In this document: positions 36,807-51,366 of the stretch, piece by piece
Layout of the letters: every line of letters begins with the position of its first letter
Numbering within the stretch: the stretch's first letter is position 1
Origin: Sporosarcina sp. P32b
Lineage (GTDB): Bacteria > Bacillota > Bacilli > Bacillales_A > Planococcaceae
Direction: 5' to 3'
Assembly: GCF_002743335.1 (NCBI RefSeq)
Contig: NZ_PDZB01000008.1
Location: forward strand, 41,893-105,892
DNA: 64,000 nt
The notes under the pieces: generated by a model
What the model was told of the DNA's origin: nothing
The model's input: only the letters and a program-made list of their open reading frames with translations
Databases searched by the model: none
Position numbers and translations under genes: made by a program

Positions 36807-38095
36807 AAGAACCGAAAAAAGTAGGGCTACGAGCGAAACTTGTCTTATTTATCGTTATTCTTGCAGTCATCACGTATACGACGAGTGCGGTATTCATTAA
36901 CTGGGTACAGCCAACGTTTTTCCCGAATGTACGTCCATTCGTTTTTCAACTGCTTACATACGCGATGGGCATTATGTGGTCAGGTATTTTAGCAGCCATG
37001 TTCAGCACTATTTTAACCAAGCCATTGCAACGTTTGGAAACTGCTGCTATGAAAGTGGCAGATGGGAAAATTGGTACGGATATTCAACTACCGAACTCAT
37101 CGGATGAAATTCATTCCGTTTCCAAAGCATTCCAGCAAGTAGTCGTCAATTTGCGTAGTATTATTGAACAAATCGAATCCAACTTCCAAGCTACTGCCCA
37201 ATCCGTCGATGAATTGACGAAAGAGACAAGCGCTGCATCCGGTCAATCCGACGCCATTGCGCGCACGATTGGTGAAATTTCCGATGGCGCAGAAAACACT
37301 TCCGAATCGATTCGCGAAACAGTCAATGCGATAGAAGACATTCGGCAACTTGCAGTGGAAGTCAATAATCGAGCAGGACAATCATCCGAGCAATCTAAAG
37401 TAATGTTAAAGGAATTACACGCGACTACAGAGATCTTCCAATCGGTATTAGCGGGTATTCATCAGATGAGCAATCAAAGCGAGCATTCATTGGAAACGAT
37501 ACAAGTACTCGATGAAAATGCTCATAAAATCAGTGAAATCGTAGAACTCGTCGGCAACATCGCGGGTCAGACAAATCTATTGGCGCTTAACGCATCTATA
37601 GAAGCAGCGCGAGCAGGGGAGCACGGTAAAGGCTTCGCTGTCGTCGCGGAAGAAGTCCGCAATTTAGCGGATGAAAGTGCAAAAGCCGTCCAAATGATTT
37701 CCGGGCTTGTTCAAACGATCCAATCAGATGTCAAACAAGTCGTCGCTGAAATGAAACAGCAAGTAGAAACGGCATCCACTGAGGCCAAACGTGCGACGAA
37801 AACAAACGGAAACGTTGAAACGATGACCGCCACTATCCAGACGATGGCCCTTTATGTAGAAGAAATTGGTCAAATCGTTGGCGATCAAATGCAAACGATC
37901 GAGCATACGGCTAAGCAGTCGATGGAAGTAGCGACGATCGCAGAGCATACGTCAGCTGGTGCAGAAGAAGTTCGTGCGGCCACTGAAGAGCAAGTGGCGT
38001 CGATAGACCAAACGAAAAACAAGGCGTTGGAGCTAAAGGAGCAGTCGGAAGAGTTGTACAAAGTCATCCGGAGGTTCGACCGTACGCCTATGTAA
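36803..38095 (+). CDS. Methyl-accepting chemotaxis protein without an extracellular sensor domain
   Basis: 430 residues. Two closely spaced membrane segments (~12-34 and ~45-68) leave a short loop of about ten residues, so there is no outside ligand domain. A HAMP-like segment follows (~70-125), then a coiled-coil signalling domain with the conserved tip [18 protein letters not shown] and [14 protein letters not shown]. It may sense through the membrane or with partners. It lies between ywlE and rpiB, where B. subtilis has no such gene, and overlaps ywlE by 4 nt. Confidence 0.9.
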   Translation: MKEPKKVGLRAKLVLFIVILAVITYTTSAVFINWVQPTFFPNVRPFVFQLLTYAMGIMWSGILAAMFSTILTKPLQRLETAAMKVADGKIGTDIQLPNSSDEIHSVSKAFQQVVVNLRSIIEQIESNFQATAQSVDELTKETSAASGQSDAIARTIGEISDGAENTSESIRETVNAIEDIRQLAVEVNNRAGQSSEQSKVMLKELHATTEIFQSVLAGIHQMSNQSEHSLETIQVLDENAHKISEIVELVGNIAGQTNLLALNASIEAARAGEHGKGFAVVAEEVRNLADESAKAVQMISGLVQTIQSDVKQVVAEMKQQVETASTEAKRATKTNGNVETMTATIQTMALYVEEIGQIVGDQMQTIEHTAKQSMEVATIAEHTSAGAEEVRAATEEQVASIDQTKNKALELKEQSEELYKVIRRFDRTPM

Positions 38096-38311
38096 TTAAT
38101 TAAGACGATTCTGGGGTGTTTCATGCTCTGGGTCGTTTTTTTGTTTGGGTTGTTGTTTTTACTTGTTGAAGTGCTGTCGGGTTACGTTTCTGTTTAGAGT
38201 ACGTAATAAGCGGCAATGGGTTGTGGTTCTTGCACGTGCATTTTCTGCTTCTTGTTTGATCAGGAGGTTGTGGTTTAGCTGTCTATGTAAGTGGCGAGTC
38301 CATTGTCCTCA
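38096..38311. other. Intergenic region after the chemoreceptor
   Basis: A weak stem ACGA / TCGT followed by seven T at ~38103-38143 may terminate the chemoreceptor transcript. Nothing else is supported here. Confidence 0.4.
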
Positions 38312-38402
38312 CTTCGGCGCTGGTGGATGGCTTTCGCGAGGAGCCAGAGACAGGAAGTTCGCCTGTCTTTGTCTCCTCGCTACGCCTACCACAGCAGGCG
38401 CC
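38312..38402. repeat. Long imperfect inverted repeat
   Basis: GGCGCTGGTGGATGGCTTTC at the left pairs with TAGGCGTAGC...CCTACCACAGCAGGCGCC style sequence at the right, with GCGAGGAG / CTCCTCGC inside and ACAGG / CCTGT at the tip. It resembles the hairpin element family in size but lacks GCGACTCC. Confidence 0.6.
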
Positions 38403-38489
38403 TTCGTTAGATTGGGTGTACGGCAGTTCTTACACTTCTTTTGCTAGAAATACATACTAGCTATCACGATGTCACTGATCTTCTTCCCC

Positions 38490-38767
38490 TTAGAACCACA
38501 ACTAGAATAAATACCACTTAGTAGCGCAGGCACAACTGCGGGGTAGGCCGTGGCCGGGAGACAACTGGCAGCACCACCGCCAGCTGGCTCCTGGCTGGAG
38601 GCAATCCCCCACGTGCCTGCGCGAGTCCAGAAAGCAGACACTCACTAACTCCAACACCCAACGATCAGTCGAGCAACGCCCCCCAACAAAAGTGTTAAAG
38701 ACCTGCAGTCGCATAGTCTTTTAGCCAAACGCGTTTCCATATTGGGTAAGGTTCGAAATTTATCCTA
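38490..38767 (+). repeat. 278-bp tandem duplication, copy 1
   Basis: Starts CTTAGAACCACAA. Shares long near-identical runs with copy 2, such as AGCGCAGGCACAACTGCGGG, TAGGCCGTGGCCGGGAGACA and CAGTCGAGCAACGCCCC. Contains a hairpin GCGCAGGCAC / GTGCCTGCGC about 90 nt apart. No gene is supported. Confidence 0.88.
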
Positions 38768-39045
38768 CTTAGAACCACAACCAAAATAAATACCACTCAG
38801 TAGCGCAGGCACAACTGCGGGGTAGGCCGTGGCCGGGAGACAACTGGCAGCACTACCGCCAGCTGGCTCTTGGCTCGAGGCAATACCCCACATGCCTGCG
38901 CGGATCCAGAAAGTGAACACTTACTAACTGAGTCCCCAACCAGCAGTCGAGCAACGCCCCGAACAAAAGTCACAAAGACCCGCAGCCGCATAGTCTCACC
39001 CGCCAACCGCGTTTCTCAGTCGGGTGACGTCCCCACTTCGGAAAA
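38768..39045 (+). repeat. 278-bp tandem duplication, copy 2
   Basis: Starts CTTAGAACCACAA exactly 278 bp after copy 1 and matches it across the length with scattered substitutions and small indels. GCGCAGGCAC is kept; its partner is GTGCC with CATGCCTGCGCG. The region from 39046 to the rpiB start is AT-rich and probably holds the rpiB promoter. Confidence 0.88.
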
Positions 39046-39245
39046 GGGCAATCTCGCCCCTCACACGACTTCATAGACCTCAAACACGTACAATACTTTC
39101 ATTCTATTCATATAACATTCGTCTTTATGACAAAACTTCAACGTTTCAAAATGAAAAATTCAAAAATAGTACAGTAAAACCGATGATTTTTTTATCGAAC
39201 AATGATAGAATAAGCGATAAGTAAAAATAGAAATGAGGGTGCGCA

Positions 39246-39686
39246 GTGAAAGTTGCAATTTCTTCAGACCACGGAGGCAATAACCTCCGAAAAGAGATCA
39301 CCAATCTATTAACCGAACTCGACATAGAATTTATCGACTACGGACCGGATGCCGACACTTCCGTCGACTATCCAGATTATGCAGTACCAGTAGCAAATGA
39401 CGTTGTAGCGGGGAAAGTAGACCGCGGAATCTTGATTTGCGGCACAGGAATCGGCATGTCCATTTCAGCCAATAAAATCAAAGGCATCCGTTGCGCGCTC
39501 GTTCATGATGTATTCAGCGCAAAAGCAACACGCGGACATAACGACTCCAACATATTAGCAATGGGGGAACGCGTGATTGGGCCAGGACTAGCACGAGAAA
39601 TCGTTAGCGCTTGGCTTGAAACCGAATTTGAAGGCGGCCGTCACGAGCGCCGTATAAATAAAATGATGGAACTTGAAAAGAACTAA
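39246..39686 (+). CDS. rpiB: Ribose-5-phosphate isomerase B
   Basis: Interconverts ribose-5-phosphate and ribulose-5-phosphate. 146 residues. SSDHGGNNLRKEI at the N-terminus and the catalytic Cys in LICGTGIGMSISANK; RGHNDSNILAMGERV near residue 100. GTG start with GAGGGTG upstream. Corresponds to YwlF. Confidence 0.93.
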   Translation: MKVAISSDHGGNNLRKEITNLLTELDIEFIDYGPDADTSVDYPDYAVPVANDVVAGKVDRGILICGTGIGMSISANKIKGIRCALVHDVFSAKATRGHNDSNILAMGERVIGPGLAREIVSAWLETEFEGGRHERRINKMMELEKN

Positions 39687-39695
39687 AGGAAGCAG

Positions 39696-40250
39696 GTGGA
39701 ACAAGTGGATGCCATTCAATTATGGAAACTGCAACTAGAACAAGCATTGACCGAATTTGCCGAACAAGCACCACCTGCCGAAGAAACGATTTTCGTCGTC
39801 GGTTGTTCTACTTCTGAAGTAGCAGGTGCACGGATCGGTACGAACGGCGCACTTGAAATAGGAGAAGCATTATTCGCACCGCTTCAAGCGTTTGCGGATA
39901 AATATCATGTACATTTAGCTTTCCAAGGCTGCGAGCACATTAACCGTGCGGTCACATTGGAACGTAAGACGGCACAGCAATTTCATTTGGAACCTGTATC
40001 CGTCGTGCCTGTTTTTAAGGCGGGTGGCTCGATGTCTACCTATGCGTACAAACAATTTAGCGATCCTGTCGTAGTGGAAGCGGTACAGGCAAATGCCGGT
40101 ATCGACATCGGACAAACTTTAATTGGCATGCAAATGAAGCCGGTTGTAGTACCAATCCGTACATCTATTAATAAAATCGGTGAAGCTGTCATCACACTTG
40201 CGACAACTCGTCCGAAATTAATTGGCGGAAGTCGTGCGAAATACGAGTAA
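39696..40250 (+). CDS. ywlG: UPF0340 / TIGR01440 family protein (YwlG)
   Basis: 184 residues, function unknown, conserved between rpiB and glyA in Bacilli. Recognisable blocks are VGCSTSEVAGARIGTNG, FQGCEHINRA and GIDIGQTLIGM. GTG 39696 is 5 nt after AAAGGAAG; GTG 39705 is an alternative. Starts 9 nt after rpiB, so likely cotranscribed with it. Confidence 0.88.
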   Translation: MEQVDAIQLWKLQLEQALTEFAEQAPPAEETIFVVGCSTSEVAGARIGTNGALEIGEALFAPLQAFADKYHVHLAFQGCEHINRAVTLERKTAQQFHLEPVSVVPVFKAGGSMSTYAYKQFSDPVVVEAVQANAGIDIGQTLIGMQMKPVVVPIRTSINKIGEAVITLATTRPKLIGGSRAKYE

Positions 40251-40304
40251 ACCGTGTACAATACAAGAAAATATAAAACTATCAGAAAAAGGGGATACTA
40301 TCCA

Positions 40305-41558
40305 ATGGACTTAAGCAATGTACAACGCGAAGATGCGGCAATTTATGAAGCAATCATGGCTGAAAAGAATCGTCAAAACTCGAACATCGAATTAATTGCA
40401 TCTGAAAACTTCGTAACAGAAGCGGTAATGGAAGCACAAGGATCATACTTGACGAATAAATACGCTGAAGGATATCCAGGCAAGCGTTACTATGGTGGAT
40501 GTGAGCACGTAGACGTAGTTGAAAACATCGCACGCGATCGCGTAAAAGAAATTTTCGGTGCAGCATATGCAAACGTACAGCCACACTCCGGTGCACAAGC
40601 AAACATGGCTGTTTACTTCACAGCACTTGAGCCTGGCGACACAGTCCTTGGGATGAACCTTTCTCATGGCGGTCACTTAACACACGGTTCACCAGTTAAC
40701 TTCTCTGGAAAGCTTTATAATTTCGTAGATTACGGTGTGACAAAAGAAGAAGAAGTGATCGACTATGAAGACGTTCGTCAAAAAGCACTTGAGCACAAGC
40801 CGAAAATGATCGTTGCGGGTGCAAGTGCATACCCACGTGCAATCGACTTCGCGAAATTCCGTGAAATTGCGGATGAAGTTGGCGCATACTTGATGGTAGA
40901 TATGGCACACATCGCAGGTCTAGTCGCAGTAGGCGAACATCAAAACCCAGTTCCACACGCACACTTCGTGACATCCACAACACATAAAACATTGCGTGGA
41001 CCACGTGGCGGTATCATTCTATTGAATGAAGAAACGGCTGAAGAATTCGGCAAGAAAATCGACAAAACAGTATTCCCAGGCGTTCAAGGTGGTCCGTTGA
41101 TGCACGTAATCGCTGCAAAAGCGGTAGCATTCAAAGAAGTACTGGATCCTTCATTCAAAGCATATGCACAACAAGTGAAGAAAAACGCTGTAGCATTGGC
41201 TGAAAAACTACAATCAGAAGGTATCGACGTCGTTTCTGGCGGAACAGACAACCACATCGTACTTGTGAAGCTGAAGTCACTTGAACTAACAGGTAAAGTA
41301 GCAGAGCACGTACTGGACGAAATCGGTATCACTGTAAATAAAAACACAGTACCATTCGATACAGAAGGACCATTCATCACGTCTGGTATCCGCATCGGTA
41401 CACCGGCTGTTACAACACGTGGTTTCGTAGAAAAAGATATGGTGGAAGTGGGCCGTATCATCGCAACATTGTTGAAAAACCACGAAGACCCAACAGCAAA
41501 AGAAGCAGCACGCAAAGACGTTACAGCTCTAACAGATCAGCATCCTCTATATAAGTAA
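40305..41558 (+). CDS. glyA: Serine hydroxymethyltransferase
   Basis: PLP enzyme converting serine and tetrahydrofolate to glycine and methylene-THF. 417 residues. [29 protein letters not shown] and the PLP lysine in [15 protein letters not shown] 40305 ([10 protein letters not shown]) is chosen with AAAGGGGA upstream; an in-frame ATG at 40254 has no site. Codon use is strongly biased, as expected for high expression. Confidence 0.96.
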   Translation: MDLSNVQREDAAIYEAIMAEKNRQNSNIELIASENFVTEAVMEAQGSYLTNKYAEGYPGKRYYGGCEHVDVVENIARDRVKEIFGAAYANVQPHSGAQANMAVYFTALEPGDTVLGMNLSHGGHLTHGSPVNFSGKLYNFVDYGVTKEEEVIDYEDVRQKALEHKPKMIVAGASAYPRAIDFAKFREIADEVGAYLMVDMAHIAGLVAVGEHQNPVPHAHFVTSTTHKTLRGPRGGIILLNEETAEEFGKKIDKTVFPGVQGGPLMHVIAAKAVAFKEVLDPSFKAYAQQVKKNAVALAEKLQSEGIDVVSGGTDNHIVLVKLKSLELTGKVAEHVLDEIGITVNKNTVPFDTEGPFITSGIRIGTPAVTTRGFVEKDMVEVGRIIATLLKNHEDPTAKEAARKDVTALTDQHPLYK

Positions 41559-41567
41559 GAAAACTAG

Positions 41568-41593
41568 CGCCTGACCTTGTGTCGGGCGTTTTT
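41568..41593 (+). terminator. Terminator after glyA
   Basis: CGCCTGAC / GTCGGGCG stem (8 bp, one G-U), 5-nt loop, then five T. A repeat array begins 24 nt later. Confidence 0.9.
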
Positions 41594-41616
41594 CTATGTG
41601 GTGGGTGGGTGTTTAA

Positions 41617-41838
41617 GAGCGGATATTGGGTGTTATAGGGCGGTTGTGCGTGGTGATTGAGCGGATGGATTAGTATATAGAGCGTATCCGCCGGCCTATA
41701 GAGCGTTTCGGCAAACAGATAGAGCGTATCCACCGGCCTATAGGGCGTTCCGGCAAACAGATAGAGCGTATCCGCCGGCCTATAGAGCGTTCGGGCAAAC
41801 AGATAGAGCGTATCAGCCAGCCGATAGAGCGAATACCA
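41617..41838 (-). repeat. 21-bp-phased array, locus 3 (inverted orientation)
   Basis: GAGCG (reverse complement CGCTC) recurs at 41617 + 21n through 41827 with no indel: eleven motifs. Most units begin ATAGAGCG. Alternating arms TATCCGCCGGCCT and TTTCGGCAAACAG make a 42-bp higher-order period. It is the only array here in this orientation. Confidence 0.95.
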
Positions 41839-41932
41839 AAGAAGTAAGATTATTCACAGAAGTGAATGTCCTTCACACGATATTTTCATTATGACAAATC
41901 ACACAAGTTCACTGCGCCTCGCGCTTGATTTC

Positions 41933-41941
41933 TGTTATAAT
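41933..41941 (+). promoter_or_regulatory. upp promoter, extended -10
   Basis: TGTTATAAT is an extended -10 element (TGnTATAAT) 32 nt before the upp start. No good -35 is seen at the right spacing. The leader is too short for a PyrR attenuator. Confidence 0.6.
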
Positions 41942-41972
41942 GTACAAGATATTCCGAAAAGGAGCGATACCA

Positions 41973-42602
41973 ATGGGAAAAGTACATGTATTTGATCATC
42001 CATTAATTCAGCACAAATTGACGTTTATACGAAAGGTCGATACAGGAACGAAAGAATTTCGCGAGCTTGTGAACGAATTAGCCACACTTATGGCATTCGA
42101 AATTACACGTGATCTTCCTACACAAGAAATTACGATCCAGACACCAGTCTGCGAAGCAAAATCACGTATTTTGGCAGGGAAAAAATTAGGGATTGTTCCG
42201 ATCCTACGTGCAGGCATTGGCATGGTAGACGGTATCATCGATTTAATTCCAGCTGCAAAAGTAGGACATGTTGGATTATTCCGCGACCCAGAAACGCTAA
42301 AGCCTGTTGAATACTTTGTAAAGTTGCCTTCTGACGTGGCTGAGCGCGAATTCATTGTAGTGGATCCGATGCTTGCGACGGGTGGAACTGCAGTCGAAGC
42401 GATCAATTCAATGAAAAAGCGTGGCGCGGTGAACATCAAGTTTATGTGCCTAGTTGCTGCTCCTGAAGGCGTCGAAGTTCTGACGAAAGCACATCCGGAC
42501 GTGGACGTGTATATCGCGGCGCTAGACGAAAGATTGGATGAACATGGCTATATCGTCCCTGGATTAGGTGACGCGGGTGACCGTTTATTCGGCACGAAAT
42601 AA
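41973..42602 (+). CDS. upp: Uracil phosphoribosyltransferase
   Basis: Uracil + PRPP to UMP. 209 residues. PRPP-binding loop [15 protein letters not shown], and the end [17 protein letters not shown] carries the uracil-binding region. ATG 41973 ([10 protein letters not shown]) follows AAAGGAG. Feeds the UMP pool upstream of PyrG. Confidence 0.96.
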   Translation: MGKVHVFDHPLIQHKLTFIRKVDTGTKEFRELVNELATLMAFEITRDLPTQEITIQTPVCEAKSRILAGKKLGIVPILRAGIGMVDGIIDLIPAAKVGHVGLFRDPETLKPVEYFVKLPSDVAEREFIVVDPMLATGGTAVEAINSMKKRGAVNIKFMCLVAAPEGVEVLTKAHPDVDVYIAALDERLDEHGYIVPGLGDAGDRLFGTK

Positions 42603-42617
42603 TGGAGGGATCATTCA

Positions 42618-43736
42618 TTGACTAAGAAATGGAAAGTGATGACGATTTTCGGCACGAGACCGGAAGCTATTAAAATGGCGCCTCTCGTTCTTGAGCTTGA
42701 AAAGCATCCAGACGAAATCGAATCAATCGTTACCGTCACTGCCCAGCATCGTCAAATGCTTGACCAGGTGCTGGAAACATTTAAAATCACACCAGACTAT
42801 GATTTAAATATCATGAAAGACCGTCAGACGCTAATTGATGTAGCGACGCGCGGCCTTGAAGGTTTGGATAAAATAATGAAAGAAGCGCAACCGGATATCG
42901 TGCTCGTCCACGGTGATACATCGACGACGTTCATCGGTAGTCTGGCGGCATTCTATAATCAAATTTCAGTAGGTCACGTTGAAGCAGGGTTGCGTACGTG
43001 GAATAAATATTCTCCGTACCCTGAAGAGATGAACCGCCAACTGACTGGGGTTATTGCCGATCTTCATTTCTCACCAACTGAAAGATCAGCGCAAAATCTG
43101 ATCGACGAAGGTAAAAACAAGGATCGTATCTATGTCACAGGCAACACGGCAATCGACGCATTGCAAACGACGGTAGATCCAGATTATCATCACCCGATAT
43201 TTGATACGCTTGGAGACGACCGTTTAGTGCTATTGACTGCACACCGACGTGAAAACCTCGGCGAGCCAATGCGCAATATGTTCCGTGCAATCAATCGCTT
43301 GCTCGACAAACACGATGATATCCAAGTGATCTACCCGGTACACATGAATCCGGCTGTACGTGAAGTGGCGGATGAACTACTAGGCGACAACGATCGTATT
43401 CACTTGATCGAGCCGCTAGAAGTGTTGGACTTCCATAACTTCGCAGCGCGTGCGCATATCATCCTCACAGACTCGGGCGGCATCCAAGAAGAAGCACCAT
43501 CCCTTGGAAAACCTGTCATCGTTCTACGGGACACAACCGAACGCCCAGAAGGTATCGATGCAGGAACATTGCGTTTAGCAGGAACGGAAGAAGAAAACAT
43601 CTTCCAACTATCCGACGCACTCCTATCGGACGATGCGGAGTATGAAAAAATGTCCAAAGCCCACAACCCTTACGGCGACGGCCACGCATCAGCACGAATA
43701 GTAGAATCGCTACTCAAATATTTACATTCACTATAA
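42618..43736 (+). CDS. wecB: UDP-N-acetylglucosamine 2-epimerase, non-hydrolysing
   Basis: Interconverts UDP-GlcNAc and UDP-ManNAc, used in the wall teichoic acid linkage unit or polysaccharides. 372 residues. GTRPEAIKMAPL at the N-terminus, HVEAGLRTWNKYSPYPEE and TDSGGIQEEAP. TTG start with GGAGGG upstream. Called mnaA in B. subtilis. It lies 15 nt after upp, so may be cotranscribed. Confidence 0.93.
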   Translation: MTKKWKVMTIFGTRPEAIKMAPLVLELEKHPDEIESIVTVTAQHRQMLDQVLETFKITPDYDLNIMKDRQTLIDVATRGLEGLDKIMKEAQPDIVLVHGDTSTTFIGSLAAFYNQISVGHVEAGLRTWNKYSPYPEEMNRQLTGVIADLHFSPTERSAQNLIDEGKNKDRIYVTGNTAIDALQTTVDPDYHHPIFDTLGDDRLVLLTAHRRENLGEPMRNMFRAINRLLDKHDDIQVIYPVHMNPAVREVADELLGDNDRIHLIEPLEVLDFHNFAARAHIILTDSGGIQEEAPSLGKPVIVLRDTTERPEGIDAGTLRLAGTEEENIFQLSDALLSDDAEYEKMSKAHNPYGDGHASARIVESLLKYLHSL

Positions 43737-43743
43737 GAACCAA

Positions 43744-43776
43744 AACAGCAGAGAATATTCATCTGCTGTTTTTTTC
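43744..43776 (+). terminator. Terminator after wecB
   Basis: Perfect 9-bp stem AACAGCAGA / TCTGCTGTT, 9-nt loop, seven T in all. Confidence 0.93.
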
Positions 43777-43821
43777 TGTTTGCAAATAAAGTGGTTAAGA
43801 GAGGGGAGGGGCTTGTGGTTC

Positions 43822-44218
43822 TGGATTTCCGCTCCAGATGGGGAACGCTTTCTGGAGGGTGTGGCTTACTAAAATGTAACCATGCTCCTAACGCTACGGC
43901 TTTCGCTGAACCTCACAGAGTCGCCCTTATCTTCCGTTACAATCCTACTTTTATAGTGGATGGATGTAGATCACTTACTAATAGTAGAGTGTAAATCATG
44001 GTTATTAAACTTACTTAAGTATAACTGCTAAGCTATTTACAACCTCAACTTCAGTAAACTACAAAAAGTATCCTCCACTCAGTTTGCAAGGGAGTGGCGC
44101 GTAGGAGGGGCGACTCCCGATGGATCAAGCCGATCAGGTGAGACAACCAAAAGGGAGCTCGCGACCTGGTTGGCTCACCGCGGGCCCATGGGAAAGCGTC
44201 CCCTCCGAAGCGCAAAGC
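43822..44218. repeat. Composite inverted-pair hairpin element, copy 3
   Basis: Left element, minus orientation (43822-43943): GGATTTCCGCTCCAGATGGG ... ATCTTCCGTTACAATCC, with GGGAACGCTTTCTGGAGGG and GAGTCGCCC. Right element, plus orientation (~44090-44218): GGGAGTGGCGCGTAGGAGGG, GCGACTCCCGATGGATC, ACCTGGTTGGCTCACCGCGG and GGAAAGCGTCCCCTCC. The ~145-bp spacer shares TATAGTGGATG, GATCACTTAC, ACTTACTTAAGTATAACTGC and AAAAAGTATCCTCCACTC with copies 1 and 2. No gene is supported inside it. Confidence 0.8.
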
Positions 44219-44401
44219 ACAACCCCAACAACCCGTCAGCCTTCAAAGTATTAAATCAACGACGCTCAGAATAATTCAAACTGAAAACACTAACAATTCC
44301 CCGTTCAAATCTAGCCCGAAAGACTGCGATGAAAGCTCTTAAACAAATATGTCGAATGTTTGACAAAGACAACACATTGTGAAATTAATCACTTGAATCA
44401 A

Positions 44402-44430
44402 TTGACATAAAAAACCCTCTATTGTATGCT
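44402..44430 (+). promoter_or_regulatory. atp operon promoter
   Basis: TTGACA (44402-44407), 17-bp spacer, TATGCT (44425-44430). It is the only strong promoter-like pair before atpI. Confidence 0.85.
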
Positions 44431-44436
44431 AACAAA

Positions 44437-44726
44437 GGGTAAGATTGATAAGGAACTCATACATAAATTGAGTACAGAAATCATGTTTCGTAGGTTTCAA
44501 GTCTTCACTCGGAAGCGCCAAATCTTGTTTCTTAGTCGACGTCGCACATAGCAACGTCACCTGGTGGACGGAAAAGGCGATTCACTTACAATTTCCAGAT
44601 TCCTTTTCAAGGGATCTATGTCGTTGAAAAAACTCAAAACGACAAAGACTCAAAACTCGACACAAGTCGGGAATTACTGAACACTTCAGACGCTGTAATC
44701 CAAAATACGAATTGGGAGAATCGACA
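44437..44726 (+). promoter_or_regulatory. Long atp operon leader
   Basis: About 290 nt separate the predicted start point from atpI. No open frame with a ribosome binding site was found. Short paired segments such as AACGTCAC near GTCGACGTCGC and an ACGACA/TGTCGTT pair are present. The length is unusual for a housekeeping operon and leaves room for post-initiation control. Confidence 0.55.
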
Positions 44727-45095
44727 ATGCAAAGTATGCAGGAAATTTTTAAACAGCAAAAGAAGAGTTTCTTTTTTTTGCTTGCATTGTTCGTGCTCGG
44801 TTGGTTCTTCTTGGACTACCGGACAATCTTCGCTGGGCTCATCTTAGGTTCACTTTTCGGTATGTATAACTTTTGGATTCTCGTTCGACGGATGGAACGG
44901 TTTGACCGGTCTATCGATGAAGGGAAGCGAGCGAAGTCATTAGGTATGGGCTTACGTTTTGCATCAGGTGTAGGGGCTACGGCCATTGCACTCGTTATGC
45001 CGGAGGAGTTTGATCTGATCAGCACGGTAATCGGGTTAATGATACCCTATGCATTGCTGTTTACTGGTCATCTGCTGTTCCATTTGAAGCAATGA
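44727..45095 (+). CDS. atpI: ATP synthase protein I (AtpI)
   Basis: Small membrane assembly factor for the c-ring. 122 residues with four hydrophobic segments. ATG 44727 (MQSMQEIFKQQKKSF) follows GGGAGAAT. Poorly conserved family; called mainly from position ahead of atpB, size and topology. Confidence 0.85.
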   Translation: MQSMQEIFKQQKKSFFFLLALFVLGWFFLDYRTIFAGLILGSLFGMYNFWILVRRMERFDRSIDEGKRAKSLGMGLRFASGVGATAIALVMPEEFDLISTVIGLMIPYALLFTGHLLFHLKQ

Positions 45096-45106
45096 CACTT
45101 TACTAG

Positions 45107-45838
<732 letters not shown>

Positions 45839-45857
45839 ACATATATTTACCCTGTAA

Positions 45858-46121
<264 letters not shown>

Positions 46122-46271
46122 TAATTGCGTTACATGGCGAAGCATGCAGTATCGGTCTTCGCCATTGCTTTATGTCAACAACTAAACAATTGATAGTACT
46201 GAATGAATAGAGTGTTCTAATTAGAGTAAGAAACGAAAGAGTCATGAGCTCTTGAAGGGAGTGAAACAATC

Positions 46272-46820
46272 GTGTTGGATACCTTCGTCCTCTTATCAGC
46301 AAACGCTGACGCAGGATTTTTAGCTAGTTTAAACCAACGTCTAAATTTAGGCGACATTATCGTCACTGTAGTATTTTTCACGATTCTCATGGTACTTCTA
46401 AAGAAGTTTGCATGGGGTCCGTTAATGGGCGTGATGGATCAACGAGCGCAATTAATCGCTACTGAGATCGAACAAGCCGAAGCAAGTCGTCAAGAATCTG
46501 CAAAGCTTCTTGAAGAGCAACGTGCTCTATTAAAAGAAGCACGCGAAAGCGCACAATCTATCGTAGAGAATGCGAAGAAACAAGGTGACACTCAACGTGA
46601 AGAGCTGATTATGGCTGCACGCGCTGAAGCTAACCGTATGAAAGAATCTGCAACTCTTGAAATCGCTACTGAAAAAGAGAAAGCAGTTGCAGCAGTTCGC
46701 GAAGAATTCGTATCTCTTTCTATCTTGGCTGCGTCTAAGGTTCTTGGGAAAGAAATTTCTGAGGAAGATAACCGCGCATTGATCGAAGAAACGATTGTGA
46801 AGGCAGGCGAAGGGCGATGA
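46272..46820 (+). CDS. atpF: F1Fo ATP synthase subunit b
   Basis: Peripheral stalk subunit. 182 residues: one N-terminal membrane helix (~25-45), then a long charged helix. GTG 46272 follows GGGAGTG. The 150-nt gap after atpE, unusually wide in this operon, may help set a high c-subunit yield. Overlaps atpH by 4 nt. Confidence 0.94.
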   Translation: MLDTFVLLSANADAGFLASLNQRLNLGDIIVTVVFFTILMVLLKKFAWGPLMGVMDQRAQLIATEIEQAEASRQESAKLLEEQRALLKEARESAQSIVENAKKQGDTQREELIMAARAEANRMKESATLEIATEKEKAVAAVREEFVSLSILAASKVLGKEISEEDNRALIEETIVKAGEGR

Positions 46821-47353
46821 GCCAATCGGTAATCGCAAAACGTTATGCCGTTGCATTGTTTGAAGCAGCACAGGAAAAGCAACAAACACTTTCCGTGCAA
46901 AACGATCTACAAGAAATGAAAAAAGTATTTGCTGGAAACAAGCAGTTTGGTGAGCTATTAATTTCACCTAAGTTCTCTACAGATAAGAAAAAAGAATTGA
47001 TTGGGCAATTTTTCAATGGAGCAAACCAACTTGTATTGAACACACTATATGTGTTGCTTGATGCAGGTCGTATTGAAGAAGTAGGCAGTCTAATCGAAGA
47101 CTTCCAGGAACTCGCTAACGAGGCTTCTGGAGTTGCCGAAGCGAAAGTCTACTCTACACGTTTGCTTTCTGATGAAGAAAGTACAGCTATCTCTACTGCC
47201 TTTGCGCACAAAGTAGGAAAACAATCATTGCATATCGAAAACATTATTGATCCAAGCTTGATCGGTGGCATTCGCCTTCAGATCGGCAACCAAATTTACG
47301 ACAGTAGTGTCAGTGCAAAACTGGCACGTCTGGAACGTCAATTAATCAATTAA
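46817..47353 (+). CDS. atpH: F1Fo ATP synthase subunit delta
   Basis: Links F1 to the b dimer. 178 residues. The C-terminal family block [21 protein letters not shown] shows the usual GGxxxxxGxxxxDxS pattern. ATGA overlap with atpF. Confidence 0.94.
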   Translation: MSQSVIAKRYAVALFEAAQEKQQTLSVQNDLQEMKKVFAGNKQFGELLISPKFSTDKKKELIGQFFNGANQLVLNTLYVLLDAGRIEEVGSLIEDFQELANEASGVAEAKVYSTRLLSDEESTAISTAFAHKVGKQSLHIENIIDPSLIGGIRLQIGNQIYDSSVSAKLARLERQLIN

Positions 47354-47357
47354 TTAA

Positions 47358-48893
<1,536 letters not shown>

Positions 48894-48915
48894 TCTTATC
48901 TGATTCTCAGATAAG

Positions 48916-48990
48916 GCCTCCGGCGGATGTCAGGGATTTTGAATTGCGCAAGCGCAATTCAAAATCCAGACGCAATCACGCCGAGGCGAG
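48916..48990. repeat. Hairpin between atpA and atpG
   Basis: GGATTTTGAATTGCGC (48934-48949) and GCGCAATTCAAAATCC (48952-48967) form a perfect 16-bp stem with a 2-nt centre. Outer GGCCTCCGGCG / CGCCGAGGCG pair further out. No T tract follows. Such GCCTCCGGCG...CGCCGAGGCG elements look like an interspersed family. Confidence 0.85.
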
Positions 48991-49032
48991 ATTGATTTAT
49001 TAAATGGATCTTAAAATAAAGGTGGTGAATAG

Positions 49033-49893
<861 letters not shown>

Positions 49894-49902
49894 TAGATTT
49901 GA

Positions 49903-51342
<1,440 letters not shown>

Positions 51343-51366
51343 GAAAAGGGACCAGGAGGGAAAAAA

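Noticed and set aside
38145..38447. 100-residue frame after the chemoreceptor
   Set aside because: Spans an inverted repeat, has no ribosome binding site and shows low-likelihood composition.
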